Source: Jeongeupia wiesaeckerbachi (GTDB taxonomy: Bacteria > Pseudomonadota > Gammaproteobacteria > Burkholderiales > Chitinibacteraceae). Taken from it: 64,000 nt of DNA. Shown piece after piece: positions 1 to 8,233 of this stretch (position 1 is its first letter; each line of letters starts with the position of its first letter). Under the pieces are notes generated by a model that was given only the letters and a program-made list of their open reading frames with translations, was not told where the DNA came from and ran no database searches. Made by a program: the position numbers and the translations under genes. The stretch spans positions 1,302,001 through 1,366,000 of the forward strand of contig NZ_CP136946.1 in NCBI RefSeq assembly GCF_050916355.1, written 5' to 3'.

Positions 1-165
1 CAGGGGGCTGCAAGCGATTGGCGGTGGGGATTAGCCGCCAAACCACATCGGGTTTATTCATCGGTTTCGGTCGTGTTTCAGAAAGAGCCGGGTAATTGGT
101 CTGATGCAGTTGCGGATGCAATCATCTTGCTGGATCGGAGTATTGCGGTGGGAGGAGCAGAATGA
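1..165 (+). CDS. C-terminal fragment of an unidentified protein
   Basis: Frame 1 is open from the first base to a TGA at 163-165, giving 54 codons that end in DRSIAVGGAE. The stop overlaps the ATG of the next gene by four bases (ATGA), a typical translational coupling arrangement, so this is probably the 3' end of a real gene in the same operon as the TPR-like protein and ABC ATPase that follow. The fragment is soluble-looking with no membrane segment, so it is probably not the end of an ABC permease. Family not recognised; an EpsI-type domain is only a guess. Confidence 0.55.
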   Translation, partial: QGAASDWRWGLAAKPHRVYSSVSVVFQKEPGNWSDAVADAIILLDRSIAVGGAE

Positions 166-968
166 CGCGCCTGCACCTATGGAAGGGATTGCTGGTCGCA
201 TTGCTCGTCTATGTGTTCACTGGCTCATTGGCGCGCCAGCAACCCCGGGAACGGGTCGAAACGACGTTAAATTTCGCGCTCCCACCGGCTCTGAGCATTT
301 TCGCCTTTGCGGGAGACCGATATCTAGCTGCCAATTACGAGGTGTTCCGGGCGGTAACGGTGGGAACGCAAAGCTTGGATAAGGCAACGTTGCGTAGCCT
401 TGCCGTCGTGCAAGAGAATGCCAGTTTGCTCAATTCGTTCAACGAGGACAACTACTATACTGCGGCTGCCATTTTGTCGTGGAACGGCGAATATGCTACG
501 GCGCAACGTGTGCTGATGCGTGCAGGTGTTGCACGCTGGAATGATCCATTACCCATGTTTTTTCATGGCTTCAATCAGTACTATTTCGAGCAGAAATATC
601 TGGATGCAGCTGCCGATTTGCGAGTTGCAGCCGAGCGATCCGAGGGAGTCAATCGGCGTGCACTGACAAACATTGCCGCGAAATGGGTGGAAAAATCGGA
701 CCAATTTGATTCAGCCATCGCGGTCGTCACAGCAATGCGAGATCAAACTCGACAAGAGGACATGAAGCGGACATTGCAGGCACGGTTGGATCGCCTGTAT
801 GCAATGAAGCTGCTGGCATCGGCCGTAGCTACTTATCGCGAAAAGACCGGGAGGGCACCAAGCTCGCTGGCTGAACTTGTTGATGCTGGTCAGTTGAAAT
901 CCATTCCCGCTGATCCGCTCGGGAAAGTGTTTGTATTGAATGGCGCAGGGAAAGTAGCAGTCAAATAG
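162..968 (+). CDS. TPR-like membrane-anchored protein with pseudopilin-like C-terminus
   Basis: 268 aa. A single N-terminal hydrophobic segment (about residues 8-24) suggests an inner-membrane anchor with the rest in the periplasm. The middle is helical and TPR-like (for example YLDAAADLRVAAERSEG). The last ~60 residues resemble the C-terminal part of type II secretion pseudopilins (TGRAPSSLAELVDAG followed by IPADPLG). It overlaps the upstream gene by 4 bp and is followed 25 bp later by an ABC ATPase, so the three are probably one operon. Function unknown; a role linked to the ABC transporter or a secretion/exosortase-type surface system is inference only. Confidence 0.6.
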   Translation: MTRLHLWKGLLVALLVYVFTGSLARQQPRERVETTLNFALPPALSIFAFAGDRYLAANYEVFRAVTVGTQSLDKATLRSLAVVQENASLLNSFNEDNYYTAAAILSWNGEYATAQRVLMRAGVARWNDPLPMFFHGFNQYYFEQKYLDAAADLRVAAERSEGVNRRALTNIAAKWVEKSDQFDSAIAVVTAMRDQTRQEDMKRTLQARLDRLYAMKLLASAVATYREKTGRAPSSLAELVDAGQLKSIPADPLGKVFVLNGAGKVAVK

Positions 969-993
969 TTGTAAATATAGGCAGGCTGGATTT

Positions 994-1911
994 ATGGAAC
1001 AAGCACTTTCAATTTCACATTTATCAAAAGATTTTTCGCGTAAAAGAAATGTTGTTTCCGCCATCCGCAATCTGAATCTGAATGTGGACCGTGGGGAGGC
1101 ATTCGGCTTTATCGGGCAGAATGGTGCTGGAAAAAGTACAACAATCAAGATTTTGACCGGGAGTATTGCCGCTACGTCAGGAACTGCTGCGATATTTGGC
1201 ATTTCGGTGGTGCATGCTGACGCAAGACGGGGTGTTGGATATGTGCCCGAGAATCCATATTTGCTTGACTACCTGACTCCTCTCGAAACGCTGGAAATGG
1301 GCTGCAAATTGCATGGCGTGACAGTATTGAATTTGCGCGAGCATTGCATGGGCTGGCTGGAGCGCTTCGGTATTGCCCATGTTGCAAAAAAACGCATCCG
1401 CAGTTTTTCCAAGGGTATGACGCAGCGGACGGCCTTGGCGCATGCGCTGGCGGTCCAACCCAAGCTACTGATTCTGGATGAGCCGCTTTCGGGGCTTGAT
1501 CCGATCGGGCGCAAGGAGGTGGTCGATATCCTGATGGATTACCGTCACCAAGGTGGGACCATTTTCTTCTCGTCTCACGTGTTGTACGACGTCGAACGAC
1601 TGGCCGACCGATTTGGATTGATTCACAAGGGCGAACTGAAAACCGTGCAGTCTCCGTATGAGCTCTTGGGCGGAGAACAGCGCTTTACCGTCCGCAGCGT
1701 CGGCGAGGGCGCGGTAGATGGCATGTCGGCCGATGTGGGGTTGCGCTGGTTTGCCGATGTGGCGCAACCGCAGCTGTGGGAATTGTTACATCGTCTTGAG
1801 AAAACTGGGCACCAGATTCTGGAGGTGAAGCCGAGCCTGAATCTTGAAACCGCGTTCATGCAGTACGTCGGTGCGGACCAGTGCAGTGGGGCTCGTCAGG
1901 CCGATGATTGA
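994..1911 (+). CDS. ABC transporter ATP-binding protein (ABC-2 type exporter)
   Basis: 305 aa. Walker A GQNGAGKST near residue 40, signature-like SFSKGMTQR, Walker B LLILDEPLSGLDP and a switch histidine in FFSSHVLYDVERL. This layout, with a ~70 aa C-terminal extension, fits the CcmA/NatA-like ATPases of ABC-2 exporters. No permease gene lies downstream, since the next gene is the convergent cysN, so the membrane partner should lie upstream of this window. Codon use is more AT-rich than in neighbouring regions. The export substrate cannot be told from sequence. Confidence 0.85.
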   Translation: MEQALSISHLSKDFSRKRNVVSAIRNLNLNVDRGEAFGFIGQNGAGKSTTIKILTGSIAATSGTAAIFGISVVHADARRGVGYVPENPYLLDYLTPLETLEMGCKLHGVTVLNLREHCMGWLERFGIAHVAKKRIRSFSKGMTQRTALAHALAVQPKLLILDEPLSGLDPIGRKEVVDILMDYRHQGGTIFFSSHVLYDVERLADRFGLIHKGELKTVQSPYELLGGEQRFTVRSVGEGAVDGMSADVGLRWFADVAQPQLWELLHRLEKTGHQILEVKPSLNLETAFMQYVGADQCSGARQADD

Positions 1912-1926
1912 TGGTTGTATGCAACG

Positions 1927-1954
1927 ATAAGCCCGTTCAACTGAGCGGGCTTAT
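1927..1954. terminator. Bidirectional intrinsic terminator
   Basis: ATAAGCCCG (1927-1935) pairs with CGGGCTTAT (1946-1954), and the stem extends inward with one G-U pair. It sits between the convergent ABC ATPase gene and cysN, so it probably serves both strands. Confidence 0.7.
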
Positions 1955-1960
1955 GTTTGG

Positions 1961-3397
1961 TTACTTCAGGCTGCGAAGCAGGTCTTTTGCTTCCCAATGC
2001 GGAAAGTACTTCCGCACCAGCGCATTTAGCTCCACCTCGAATGCCCGCAACCTTGCCAGTTCATCGGCCTCGCCACTTACGCCACGTGATTCGGCCGCAG
2101 CAACAATCATCCCCGCCCCCGCCGTCGCATTGCTCAGCCGGTCGATGATGATGAAGCTGCCGGTGCCACGGCAGGCGGTGTAGGCGTCGAAGACGACTGG
2201 GGCGCTGGTTTCGAGCGTGACGAGGGCGATTTCGTTCAGTTGCAGTGAATCGACCGATACTTTCGCCAGCGTGTTGACGTCGATGCGGTGCTCGATCTTG
2301 CTGATACGGCCGTAGACGCTCTTGCCGCCCAGCTTGAACTGGTATTCCTTGCCCACGAGCAGCGGCGCTTCGTTCATCCACACGACGTGGGCGCTGAAGG
2401 CCGACGAGATTTGCGGTTGCACATCCGATTTGCGCACCAGAAGATCGCCACGGCTGACGTCGATTTCGTCTTCCAGCGTCAGCGTGATCGCCTGGCCGGC
2501 GAAACCGGCGGCTTGTTCGCCTTCATACGTGACGACGGCCTTGACGCGGCTCGACTTGCCCGACGGCAGCGCGACGACTTCGTCACCGTGGACGACGTGG
2601 CCGGCGGCGATGGTGCCGCAGAAGCCGCGGAAGTCGAGGTTGGGGCGGTTGACGTACTGCACCGGCAGCCGGAAGGCGTCGAGCTTGGCGTTCTTGTTGA
2701 TCTGCACGCTTTCCAGCAGGCCCATGAGCGTGGCGCCGTCGTACCACGGCGCACGGGTCGAGGCGTTGACGACGTTGTCGCCCTTCAGCGCCGAGATCGG
2801 TACGAAGCGGATATCGTCGATGTCGAGCGCTTCGGCAAACTTCAGGTACTCCGTCTTGATTTCGGCGAAGCGCGCCTCGCTGAAATCGACCAGATCCATC
2901 TTGTTGACCGCGACGATGACGTGCTTGATGCCGAGCAGCGAGACGATGAAGCTGTGGCGGCGCGTTTGCGTCTGCACGCCGTAGCGGGCGTCGATCAGGA
3001 TGATGGCCAGATCGCAGGTCGATGCGCCGGTCGCCATATTGCGCGTGTACTGCTCGTGGCCCGGGCAGTCGGCGATGATGAACTTGCGCTTTTCGGTGCT
3101 GAAGTAACGATAGGCGACGTCGATGGTGATGCCTTGCTCGCGCTCGGCCTGCAGGCCATCGACCAGTAGTGCCAGATCGAATTCTTCGTCGGTGGTGTTG
3201 TACTTCTGGCTGTCTTTCTTGATCGCGGCAAGGTGGTCTTCGAAGATCAGCTTCGAGTCGTGCAGCAGCCGGCCGATCAGCGTGGATTTGCCGTCGTCGA
3301 CGTTGCCGCAGGTGATGAAGCGCAGCAGATCCTTGTTCTCGTGCTGCTTCAGGTAAGCGAGGATGTCGCTGGCGATCAGATCGGATTGGTGGGACAT
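1961..3397 (-). CDS. cysN: Sulfate adenylyltransferase subunit 1 (GTPase subunit)
   Basis: 478 aa, normal length for stand-alone CysN with no fused CysC kinase domain. It is a translation-factor-like GTPase that couples GTP hydrolysis to APS formation by CysD. G1 GNVDDGKST near residue 31, G3 DCPGHEQYTRN and G4 NKMDLV are all present, followed by the beta-barrel domains typical of the family. It lies 26 bp downstream of a YciI-like gene, which lies 14 bp downstream of cysD, so the three form one transcription unit ending at the terminator near 1940. A cytoplasmic step in assimilatory sulfate reduction. Confidence 0.96.
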   Translation of the reverse strand: MSHQSDLIASDILAYLKQHENKDLLRFITCGNVDDGKSTLIGRLLHDSKLIFEDHLAAIKKDSQKYNTTDEEFDLALLVDGLQAEREQGITIDVAYRYFSTEKRKFIIADCPGHEQYTRNMATGASTCDLAIILIDARYGVQTQTRRHSFIVSLLGIKHVIVAVNKMDLVDFSEARFAEIKTEYLKFAEALDIDDIRFVPISALKGDNVVNASTRAPWYDGATLMGLLESVQINKNAKLDAFRLPVQYVNRPNLDFRGFCGTIAAGHVVHGDEVVALPSGKSSRVKAVVTYEGEQAAGFAGQAITLTLEDEIDVSRGDLLVRKSDVQPQISSAFSAHVVWMNEAPLLVGKEYQFKLGGKSVYGRISKIEHRIDVNTLAKVSVDSLQLNEIALVTLETSAPVVFDAYTACRGTGSFIIIDRLSNATAGAGMIVAAAESRGVSGEADELARLRAFEVELNALVRKYFPHWEAKDLLRSLK

Positions 3398-3423
3398 GGT
3401 GTGATCCAGTGGTATCCCGCGGC

Positions 3424-3711
3424 TCAGGTGCGCAGGAAGGAAAGGGCGTCGGCGGAGAGGTTGGGCGCGAATTCGATGATCTGGTAGCGCGCCGCGCCGG
3501 CCTGGTAGAACGGGTCCTGCTGCGTCAGCGCTTCGAGCGCTTCGCGGCTCAGGCCACGGGCCAGAATCAGCCCGCCGGTGCGCGGAACCTGCGGACCGGA
3601 GAGCAGGAACACGCCTGCGTCGTACTGGGTCTTGAGAAAGGCCCGGTGCGCTGGCACCAGGGCGTCGATCTCGTCCAGCGGTCGCAGGTACTCAACCAGG
3701 ATGGCAAACAT
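3424..3711 (-). CDS. YciI-like (dimeric ferredoxin-like fold) protein
   Basis: 95 aa starting MFAILVEYLRP. The pattern of an initial beta strand, AHRAFLKTQYDAGVFLLSGP and a later LTQQDPFYQAG segment matches the YciI family (about 95-100 aa), whose members are small cytoplasmic proteins of mostly unknown function. I chose the ATG at 3711 because earlier in-frame starts would run into cysD. The gene is wedged between cysD and cysN with gaps of 14 and 26 bp, so it is co-transcribed with both subunits of ATP sulfurylase. A role in sulfate activation is only suggested by this position. Confidence 0.85.
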   Translation of the reverse strand: MFAILVEYLRPLDEIDALVPAHRAFLKTQYDAGVFLLSGPQVPRTGGLILARGLSREALEALTQQDPFYQAGAARYQIIEFAPNLSADALSFLRT

Positions 3712-3725
3712 CGGCGCGGCCTCGC

Positions 3726-4652
3726 TCAGAAATAACCTTCCATTTTCTTCTTCTCCATCGATCCGGCGCTGTCGTGGTCGATGGCGCGGCCCTGGCGCTC
3801 GGACGTGGTGGTCAGCAGCATTTCCTGGATGATTTCCGGCAAGGTCTGTGCCTTCGAAACCACGGCGCCGGTCAGCGGATAACAGCCCAGTGTGCGGAAG
3901 CGTACCCATTCCTTGCGAATCGTCGCCGTCTGTTCCGGCGTCAGATATTGCAGGATGCGCTCGTCGTCGATCATCACCAGCGTGCCGTTGTAGTCGACGA
4001 CTTCGCGTTCGGCCGAGTAGTACAGCGGCACGATCTCGATGTTTTCCAGATAGATGTATTGCCAGATGTCGAGTTCGGTCCAGTTCGAGATCGGGAACAC
4101 CCGGATCGATTCACCCTTGTCGATGCGCGAGTTGTAGATGTTCCACAGCTCGGGGCGCTGATTCTTCGGGTCCCAGCGGTGGTTCTTGTCGCGGAAACTG
4201 TAGACACGCTCTTTGGCGCGGCTCTTTTCCTCGTCGCGGCGCGCGCCACCGAAGGCGGCGTCGAAGCCGTACTTGTTCAGCGCCTGCTTCAGGCCTTCGG
4301 TCTTCATCACGTCGGTGTGCTTGGCGCTACCGGCGGTGAATGGGTTGATGCCGGCCTTGACGCCTTCCTCGTTCACATAGGTGATCAGGTTCCAGCCCTC
4401 GGCCTTCTGCTTGTCGCGCAGCTTGTACATGTCCTGGAATTTCCAGGTCGTGTCGACGTGCATCAGCGGGAACGGCGGCTTGCCCGGCGCGAACGCTTTC
4501 TTGGCCAGATGCAGCATCACGGCCGAATCCTTGCCGATCGAATACAGCATCACCGGGTTGTCGAACTCGGCCGCGACCTCGCGGATGATGTGGATCGACT
4601 CGGCTTCGAGTTGCTTGAGGTGAGTCAGCCTCGCTTCACTTACAAGGTTCAT
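3726..4652 (-). CDS. cysD: Sulfate adenylyltransferase subunit 2
   Basis: 308 aa from the ATG at 4652, which has GGAG six to seven bases upstream; an in-frame ATG 12 codons earlier lacks a good site and is not conserved-looking. It forms APS from sulfate and ATP together with CysN. PP-loop SIGKDSAVM, GGARRDEEKSRAKER and FPISNWTELDIW are characteristic, as is the C-terminal MEKKKMEGYF. First gene of cysD-yciI-cysN. A 15-base GC hairpin (4667-4681) lies in the 5' leader just above the ribosome binding site. Confidence 0.96.
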   Translation of the reverse strand: MNLVSEARLTHLKQLEAESIHIIREVAAEFDNPVMLYSIGKDSAVMLHLAKKAFAPGKPPFPLMHVDTTWKFQDMYKLRDKQKAEGWNLITYVNEEGVKAGINPFTAGSAKHTDVMKTEGLKQALNKYGFDAAFGGARRDEEKSRAKERVYSFRDKNHRWDPKNQRPELWNIYNSRIDKGESIRVFPISNWTELDIWQYIYLENIEIVPLYYSAEREVVDYNGTLVMIDDERILQYLTPEQTATIRKEWVRFRTLGCYPLTGAVVSKAQTLPEIIQEMLLTTTSERQGRAIDHDSAGSMEKKKMEGYF

Positions 4653-4795
4653 GGTGCTCCACGGCGGGCCCGCAACGGGCCGGGACAATACGGAATAAGG
4701 CCGAATCTACCGTAATAAAACCAGTGCAGAAAGATTGCCTGGTTATAAGGATATGGGAAGCGTCCGCGGTCTTCTTGCACGGTCAGCGGGCAGCA

Positions 4796-4820
4796 AAAAG
4801 CCCGGCTGGGCCGGGCTTTT
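4796..4820 (-). terminator. Intrinsic terminator of the proA/nadD/rsfS side
   Basis: AGCCCGGC pairs with GCCGGGCT around a short loop, flanked by A and T runs. It lies 22 bp beyond the rsfS stop and separates it from the cysD promoter region. Confidence 0.8.
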
Positions 4821-4842
4821 CATCTTGCGGAGGCGGTCGCGA

Positions 4843-5214
4843 TCAGACGGCGGTCCAGCTCTTGCCGAGCGGGTTGAAGGTCGGCTTCTGGCCGCCCCAC
4901 AACTGTTCCAGATCGTAGTAGTCGCGGACTGCCGGCAGCATCACGTGCACAACGAGTTCACCGGCGTCGACCAGCACCCAGTCGCCGCTCTCTTCGCCTT
5001 CGGTACCGACGATGTCGTAGCCCTTGGCCTTGAGTTCGACCGCGACGTTGTTGGCGAGCGCGCGCACCTGACGGTTCGAGTCGCCCGAGCAGACGACCAT
5101 GCAGTCGAAGAGTTCGGTCAGTTCGGTGGTATCGAGGGCGAGGATGTCCTTGCCCTTGATGTCTTCGAGCGCCGCAACGGCCACGTCACGCATCGCTTGG
5201 GTCAGTTCGTTCAT
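4843..5214 (-). CDS. rsfS: Ribosomal silencing factor RsfS (Iojap family)
   Basis: 123 aa, usual length. RsfS binds ribosomal protein L14 on the 50S subunit and blocks subunit joining in starvation. Family features include KGKDILALDT, FDCMVVCSGDSNRQV, GDWVLVDAGELVVHVM and the final DLEQLWG. Seven bases separate it from nadD upstream, so the two are an operon, as in most proteobacteria. rlmH, which often follows rsfS, is absent; a terminator follows instead. Confidence 0.95.
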   Translation of the reverse strand: MNELTQAMRDVAVAALEDIKGKDILALDTTELTELFDCMVVCSGDSNRQVRALANNVAVELKAKGYDIVGTEGEESGDWVLVDAGELVVHVMLPAVRDYYDLEQLWGGQKPTFNPLGKSWTAV

Positions 5215-5221
5215 GTTTTTC

Positions 5222-5854
5222 CTAGGGTGTAGTCCGGTAGAGGCCGCTGGCGGTGAGTTCGTCGGCGATCGGCGTCAGTGCCGATACATCGTCGCCACGC
5301 GCCAGTTTCTCGCGCAGTTCGGTCGACGAAATCGTCGTCAGCGGGCTCGGTAATCGGCTGATTTTACCGCGAGCCAGCGTTTCGGGTGCGGCTGTTACCA
5401 GCCGTTTGGCATATTCACGGCCGATTTCGCCGGACAAATGGTCCAGATCGATGCCGGGGCGGGGTACGACGATCAGATGCCCCAGGTCGAGCAGCGTCCG
5501 CCAGCGGCGCCAGCCCGGCAGACCGGCCAGCGAGTCGGCACCAATCAGCCAGACCAGCAGGGCATCGGGGAATTCGGTCTGCAACTCGGTCAGTGTGTCG
5601 GTGGTATAGCTGTAGCCATCGCGGCGGATTTCCCGGTCGTCGACACGCAGGCCGGGCTCGCCGGCGATCGCCAGCCGGACCCAGTCCAGTCGCTGCTGCG
5701 GCGATACGCGCAGCGCAGCGCGATGCGGTGGCAGGCCGGTCGGGATCAGCCGCACTTCGGTCAAGCCGAAAGTGTCGCGCAGGCAGCGCGCAAACGCGAG
5801 ATGGCCGTTGTGGATCGGGTCGAAACTGCCGCCGTAGATGCCGATTCTATTCAT
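5222..5854 (-). CDS. nadD: Nicotinate-nucleotide adenylyltransferase
   Basis: 210 aa. Adenylates nicotinate mononucleotide to deamido-NAD in NAD synthesis. The nucleotidyltransferase motif GGSFDPIHNGH starts at residue 9, and the second signature ISSTELREKLARG is near the C-terminus. It starts just below the proA terminator and reads into rsfS. Confidence 0.95.
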   Translation of the reverse strand: MNRIGIYGGSFDPIHNGHLAFARCLRDTFGLTEVRLIPTGLPPHRAALRVSPQQRLDWVRLAIAGEPGLRVDDREIRRDGYSYTTDTLTELQTEFPDALLVWLIGADSLAGLPGWRRWRTLLDLGHLIVVPRPGIDLDHLSGEIGREYAKRLVTAAPETLARGKISRLPSPLTTISSTELREKLARGDDVSALTPIADELTASGLYRTTP

Positions 5855-5870
5855 CGTGTTTTAAAGCAAA

Positions 5871-5892
5871 CGGCCCGCCGCAAGGCGGGCCG
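5871..5892 (-). terminator. Intrinsic terminator of proA
   Basis: CGGCCCGCC (5871-5879), loop GCAA, GGCGGGCCG (5884-5892). On the minus strand the stem is followed by the T-rich TTTGCTTTAAAA. It separates proA from nadD, although some read-through is possible because no other nadD promoter is obvious. Confidence 0.75.
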
Positions 5893-5909
5893 GTGTACTT
5901 CAGTCGGAC

Positions 5910-7166
5910 TCAAACGCGGATTTCGCCATCGCCGAATACGATCCATTTCTCGCTGGTCAGCCCTTCGAGGCCCACGGGCCCTCTGGCGTGGATCTTGTCG
6001 GTCGAGATGCCGATCTCGGCGCCGAGGCCGTATTCAAAGCCGTCGGCGAAGCGGGTCGAGGCGTTGATCATCACGCTCGCCGAGTCGACTTCGCGCAGGA
6101 AGCGCCGCGACTTGGTGTAGTTCTCGGTCACGATCGCGTCGGTGTGGTGCGAGCCGTAGCTGTTGATGTGGTCGATCGCTTCGTCCATGTCGGCGACGAT
6201 CTTGATCGCCAGAATCGGCGCCAGGTATTCGGTGGTCCAGTCATCAATGGTCGCCGCAACGATGCCCGGCAGGATGTCGCGGGTCTTGGCGCAGCCACGC
6301 AGTTCAACGCCCTTGGCACGGTAGATCTCGGCCAGCGGCGGCAGGATCAGCTCGGCGACGGTGTCGTTGACCAGCAGCGTTTCCATCGTGTTGCAGGTGC
6401 CGTAGCGGTGCGTCTTGGCGTTGTCGGCGATGCGGATGGCTTTTTCCGGATCGGCTTCGTCGTCGATGTAGACGTGGCAGATGCCGTCGAGGTGCTTGAT
6501 CACCGGGACGCGTGCATCGGCGGCGATCCGCGCGATCAGGCCCTTGCCGCCGCGCGGGACGATCACGTCGACGAACTCGGTCATCGTGATCAATTCGCCG
6601 ACGGCGGCGCGATCCGGCGTTTCGACGATCTGTACCGCGGCGGCCGGCAGGCCGGCGGTTTCGAGGCCTTCCTTGACCAGCTTGGCGATCGCCTGATTGC
6701 AGTGGAACGCCTCGCGGCCGCCGCGCAGGATGGTGGCGTTGCCGGACTTGATGCACAGACCGGCGGCGTCGGCGGTGACGTTCGGGCGGGCTTCGTAGAT
6801 GATGCCGATCACGCCGAGCGGCACGCGCATCTTGCCGACCTGGATGCCGCTCGGCCGGTATTTGAAATCACCCATCACACCGATCGGATCGGGCAGGGCG
6901 GCGATCTGGCGCAGGCCCTCGGCCATGGTCGCGATGGTTTTGTCGGTCAGCTGCAAGCGGTCGAGCAGGGCGGCGTCGAGACCGTCGGCGCGTGCCTGTG
7001 CCATGTCCTGTGCGTTGGCTGCCAGCAGCGCGGCGGCGTCGCGGACGATGGCGTCGGCGATCGCATTCAGCGCGGCGTTCTTGGCACCGGTATTGGCCTT
7101 GGCCATCGCACGGCTGGCGGCGCGGGCCTGATGGCCGACGTCTTGCATATAGCTTTTGATATCCAT
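5910..7166 (-). CDS. proA: Gamma-glutamyl phosphate reductase
   Basis: 418 aa from the ATG at 7166, preceded by TTGGAG; an in-frame ATG five codons earlier has no ribosome binding site. It reduces gamma-glutamyl phosphate to glutamate semialdehyde in proline synthesis. An aldehyde dehydrogenase fold protein with YEARPNVTADAAGL, KSGNATILRGG, the catalytic cysteine in TCNTMETLLV and GLEGLTSEKW near the end. ProB is not in the window. Confidence 0.96.
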   Translation of the reverse strand: MDIKSYMQDVGHQARAASRAMAKANTGAKNAALNAIADAIVRDAAALLAANAQDMAQARADGLDAALLDRLQLTDKTIATMAEGLRQIAALPDPIGVMGDFKYRPSGIQVGKMRVPLGVIGIIYEARPNVTADAAGLCIKSGNATILRGGREAFHCNQAIAKLVKEGLETAGLPAAAVQIVETPDRAAVGELITMTEFVDVIVPRGGKGLIARIAADARVPVIKHLDGICHVYIDDEADPEKAIRIADNAKTHRYGTCNTMETLLVNDTVAELILPPLAEIYRAKGVELRGCAKTRDILPGIVAATIDDWTTEYLAPILAIKIVADMDEAIDHINSYGSHHTDAIVTENYTKSRRFLREVDSASVMINASTRFADGFEYGLGAEIGISTDKIHARGPVGLEGLTSEKWIVFGDGEIRV

Positions 7167-7236
7167 CGCGACAAACTCCAATCGAATCAGACCATTCTAC
7201 CGAAAACATCGGTGGGCCCATACAAGCCCGGTTCAG

Positions 7237-7350
7237 TCGGCGAGCGAGCCAAAGCAGGTTGGCCGCGCCCGAAGCGCAGCCGCCGGAATGGACAGGCAGG
7301 TCCATGAGGGCTGTGTTGAGGAACGCTGGGAGGCGTTCGGCGCATCGGAC
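7237..7350 (-). repeat. Dispersed hairpin repeat, copy A
   Basis: Lies in the 224-bp gap between the protease gene and proA. It shares with 10330-10440 the pieces GAGCGAGCC, CGCAGC, CCGGA, then a hairpin, then TGAGGRCTG. Here the hairpin is ATGGAC (7288-7293), loop of six, GTCCAT (7300-7305). The other copy has a different but equally paired stem, so the pairing is conserved rather than the bases. Strand is assigned from the neighbouring genes only. Confidence 0.5.
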
Positions 7351-7390
7351 GAGGGCGGGATGCGCAGCCGCAGCCGCCGAATGGATCGGG

Positions 7391-8164
7391 CTAGGGGCGT
7401 TCGGGCAGTTGCAGCACCGTCACCGCGACGTTGTCGGCCTTCTTGCGGTTGAACCAGTCCGGTGCCGAGCTTTGCACCGCGATCAGCTGCGGGCCGCCAT
7501 CGGTGTTGATGAACAACGGCGATCCCGAGTCGCCCGACAGCGTGTCGCAGCGGTGGTAGAGCGTGTTGTTGCTACGGAATTTGGTGATCGTGCAGTCGCG
7601 ATGCGCGGTGAGAATGTCGTCGTGGTCTTCGGCAAACCCGGCCTGCGTTGCGCGGTAGCCGGCCCCCTTGAGCGCGGCGCTCAGCGTCTGGCGATCGCCC
7701 TTGAACAGCGGAATCGGCGCCGGTGCGGTGCCGTCGGCGCGTTCGAGCTTGAGCCAGGCGATGTCGTAGCGCGCCGCCGATGGCTCGATATAGACGTCGT
7801 CGCCCTTGTAGACGAGGCCGGCGCGGAATTTCGGGTGGAACACCTGATCGACGACGCGATAGCGGGCCTGATAGTGACCTTTGTGGAAGCCGGCCTTGAA
7901 CCATAGCCCGGCGTCGATCTTGCCCTTGTCCATCAGGAAGCAGTGCGCGGCCGTGACCGCGAGGTCAGGGGCGACCAGCGTCGCGGTGCAGGTGCTGGCG
8001 GCGCGTGTTTCCAGCTGGCCGATCGCGGCATACGGCGCGGCATACGGGGCGGAGATGGCGACGCGATCGTCGCGGCCGAAAAACAGTGCTTTGCGTTCGC
8101 TGGCCGGATCGGCGTGGGCGGTGACGGTCACTGCGAGCAGAAACAGGGAAACGAGGTAACGCAA
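7391..8164 (-). CDS. Secreted trypsin-like serine protease
   Basis: 257 aa. A signal peptide is present (residues 1-18, cleavage after AHA), so it is periplasmic or secreted. The chymotrypsin-fold triad is visible: His74 in TAAHC, Asp134 in YDIAWLKL and Ser213 in GDSGSPL. Two cysteine pairs are likely disulfides. The start is a TTG at 8164 with AGGA upstream; no in-frame ATG fits the signal peptide. It stands alone between two terminator or repeat regions, downstream of the Asr-like gene. Substrate unknown. Confidence 0.88.
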   Translation of the reverse strand: MRYLVSLFLLAVTVTAHADPASERKALFFGRDDRVAISAPYAAPYAAIGQLETRAASTCTATLVAPDLAVTAAHCFLMDKGKIDAGLWFKAGFHKGHYQARYRVVDQVFHPKFRAGLVYKGDDVYIEPSAARYDIAWLKLERADGTAPAPIPLFKGDRQTLSAALKGAGYRATQAGFAEDHDDILTAHRDCTITKFRSNNTLYHRCDTLSGDSGSPLFINTDGGPQLIAVQSSAPDWFNRKKADNVAVTVLQLPERP

Positions 8165-8184
8165 GGTAGGCGATCCTGAAATGC

Positions 8185-8212
8185 AAAAACGGGGACAGTG
8201 TCCCCGTTTTTT
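8185..8212 (-). terminator. Intrinsic terminator of the asr-like gene
   Basis: AAAAACGGGGACA / TGTCCCCGTTTTT with a near-perfect palindrome and T-runs on both strands, 21 bp below the asr-like stop and just above the protease start. Confidence 0.85.
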
Positions 8213-8233
8213 CGTGCTTGAGCGAGCCAGTGA

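Noticed and set aside
2288..3169. Long plus-strand frame opposite cysN
   Set aside because: Shadow of cysN in GC-rich DNA; composition rich in Asp/Val/Arg without motifs, while the minus frame has all GTPase motifs.
4667..4681. GC hairpin in the cysD leader as a riboswitch
   Set aside because: Only a 6-bp stem with a 3-base loop; no known riboswitch core.
5988..7307. 439-codon plus-strand frame opposite proA
   Set aside because: Antisense shadow; the minus frame is a complete proA.
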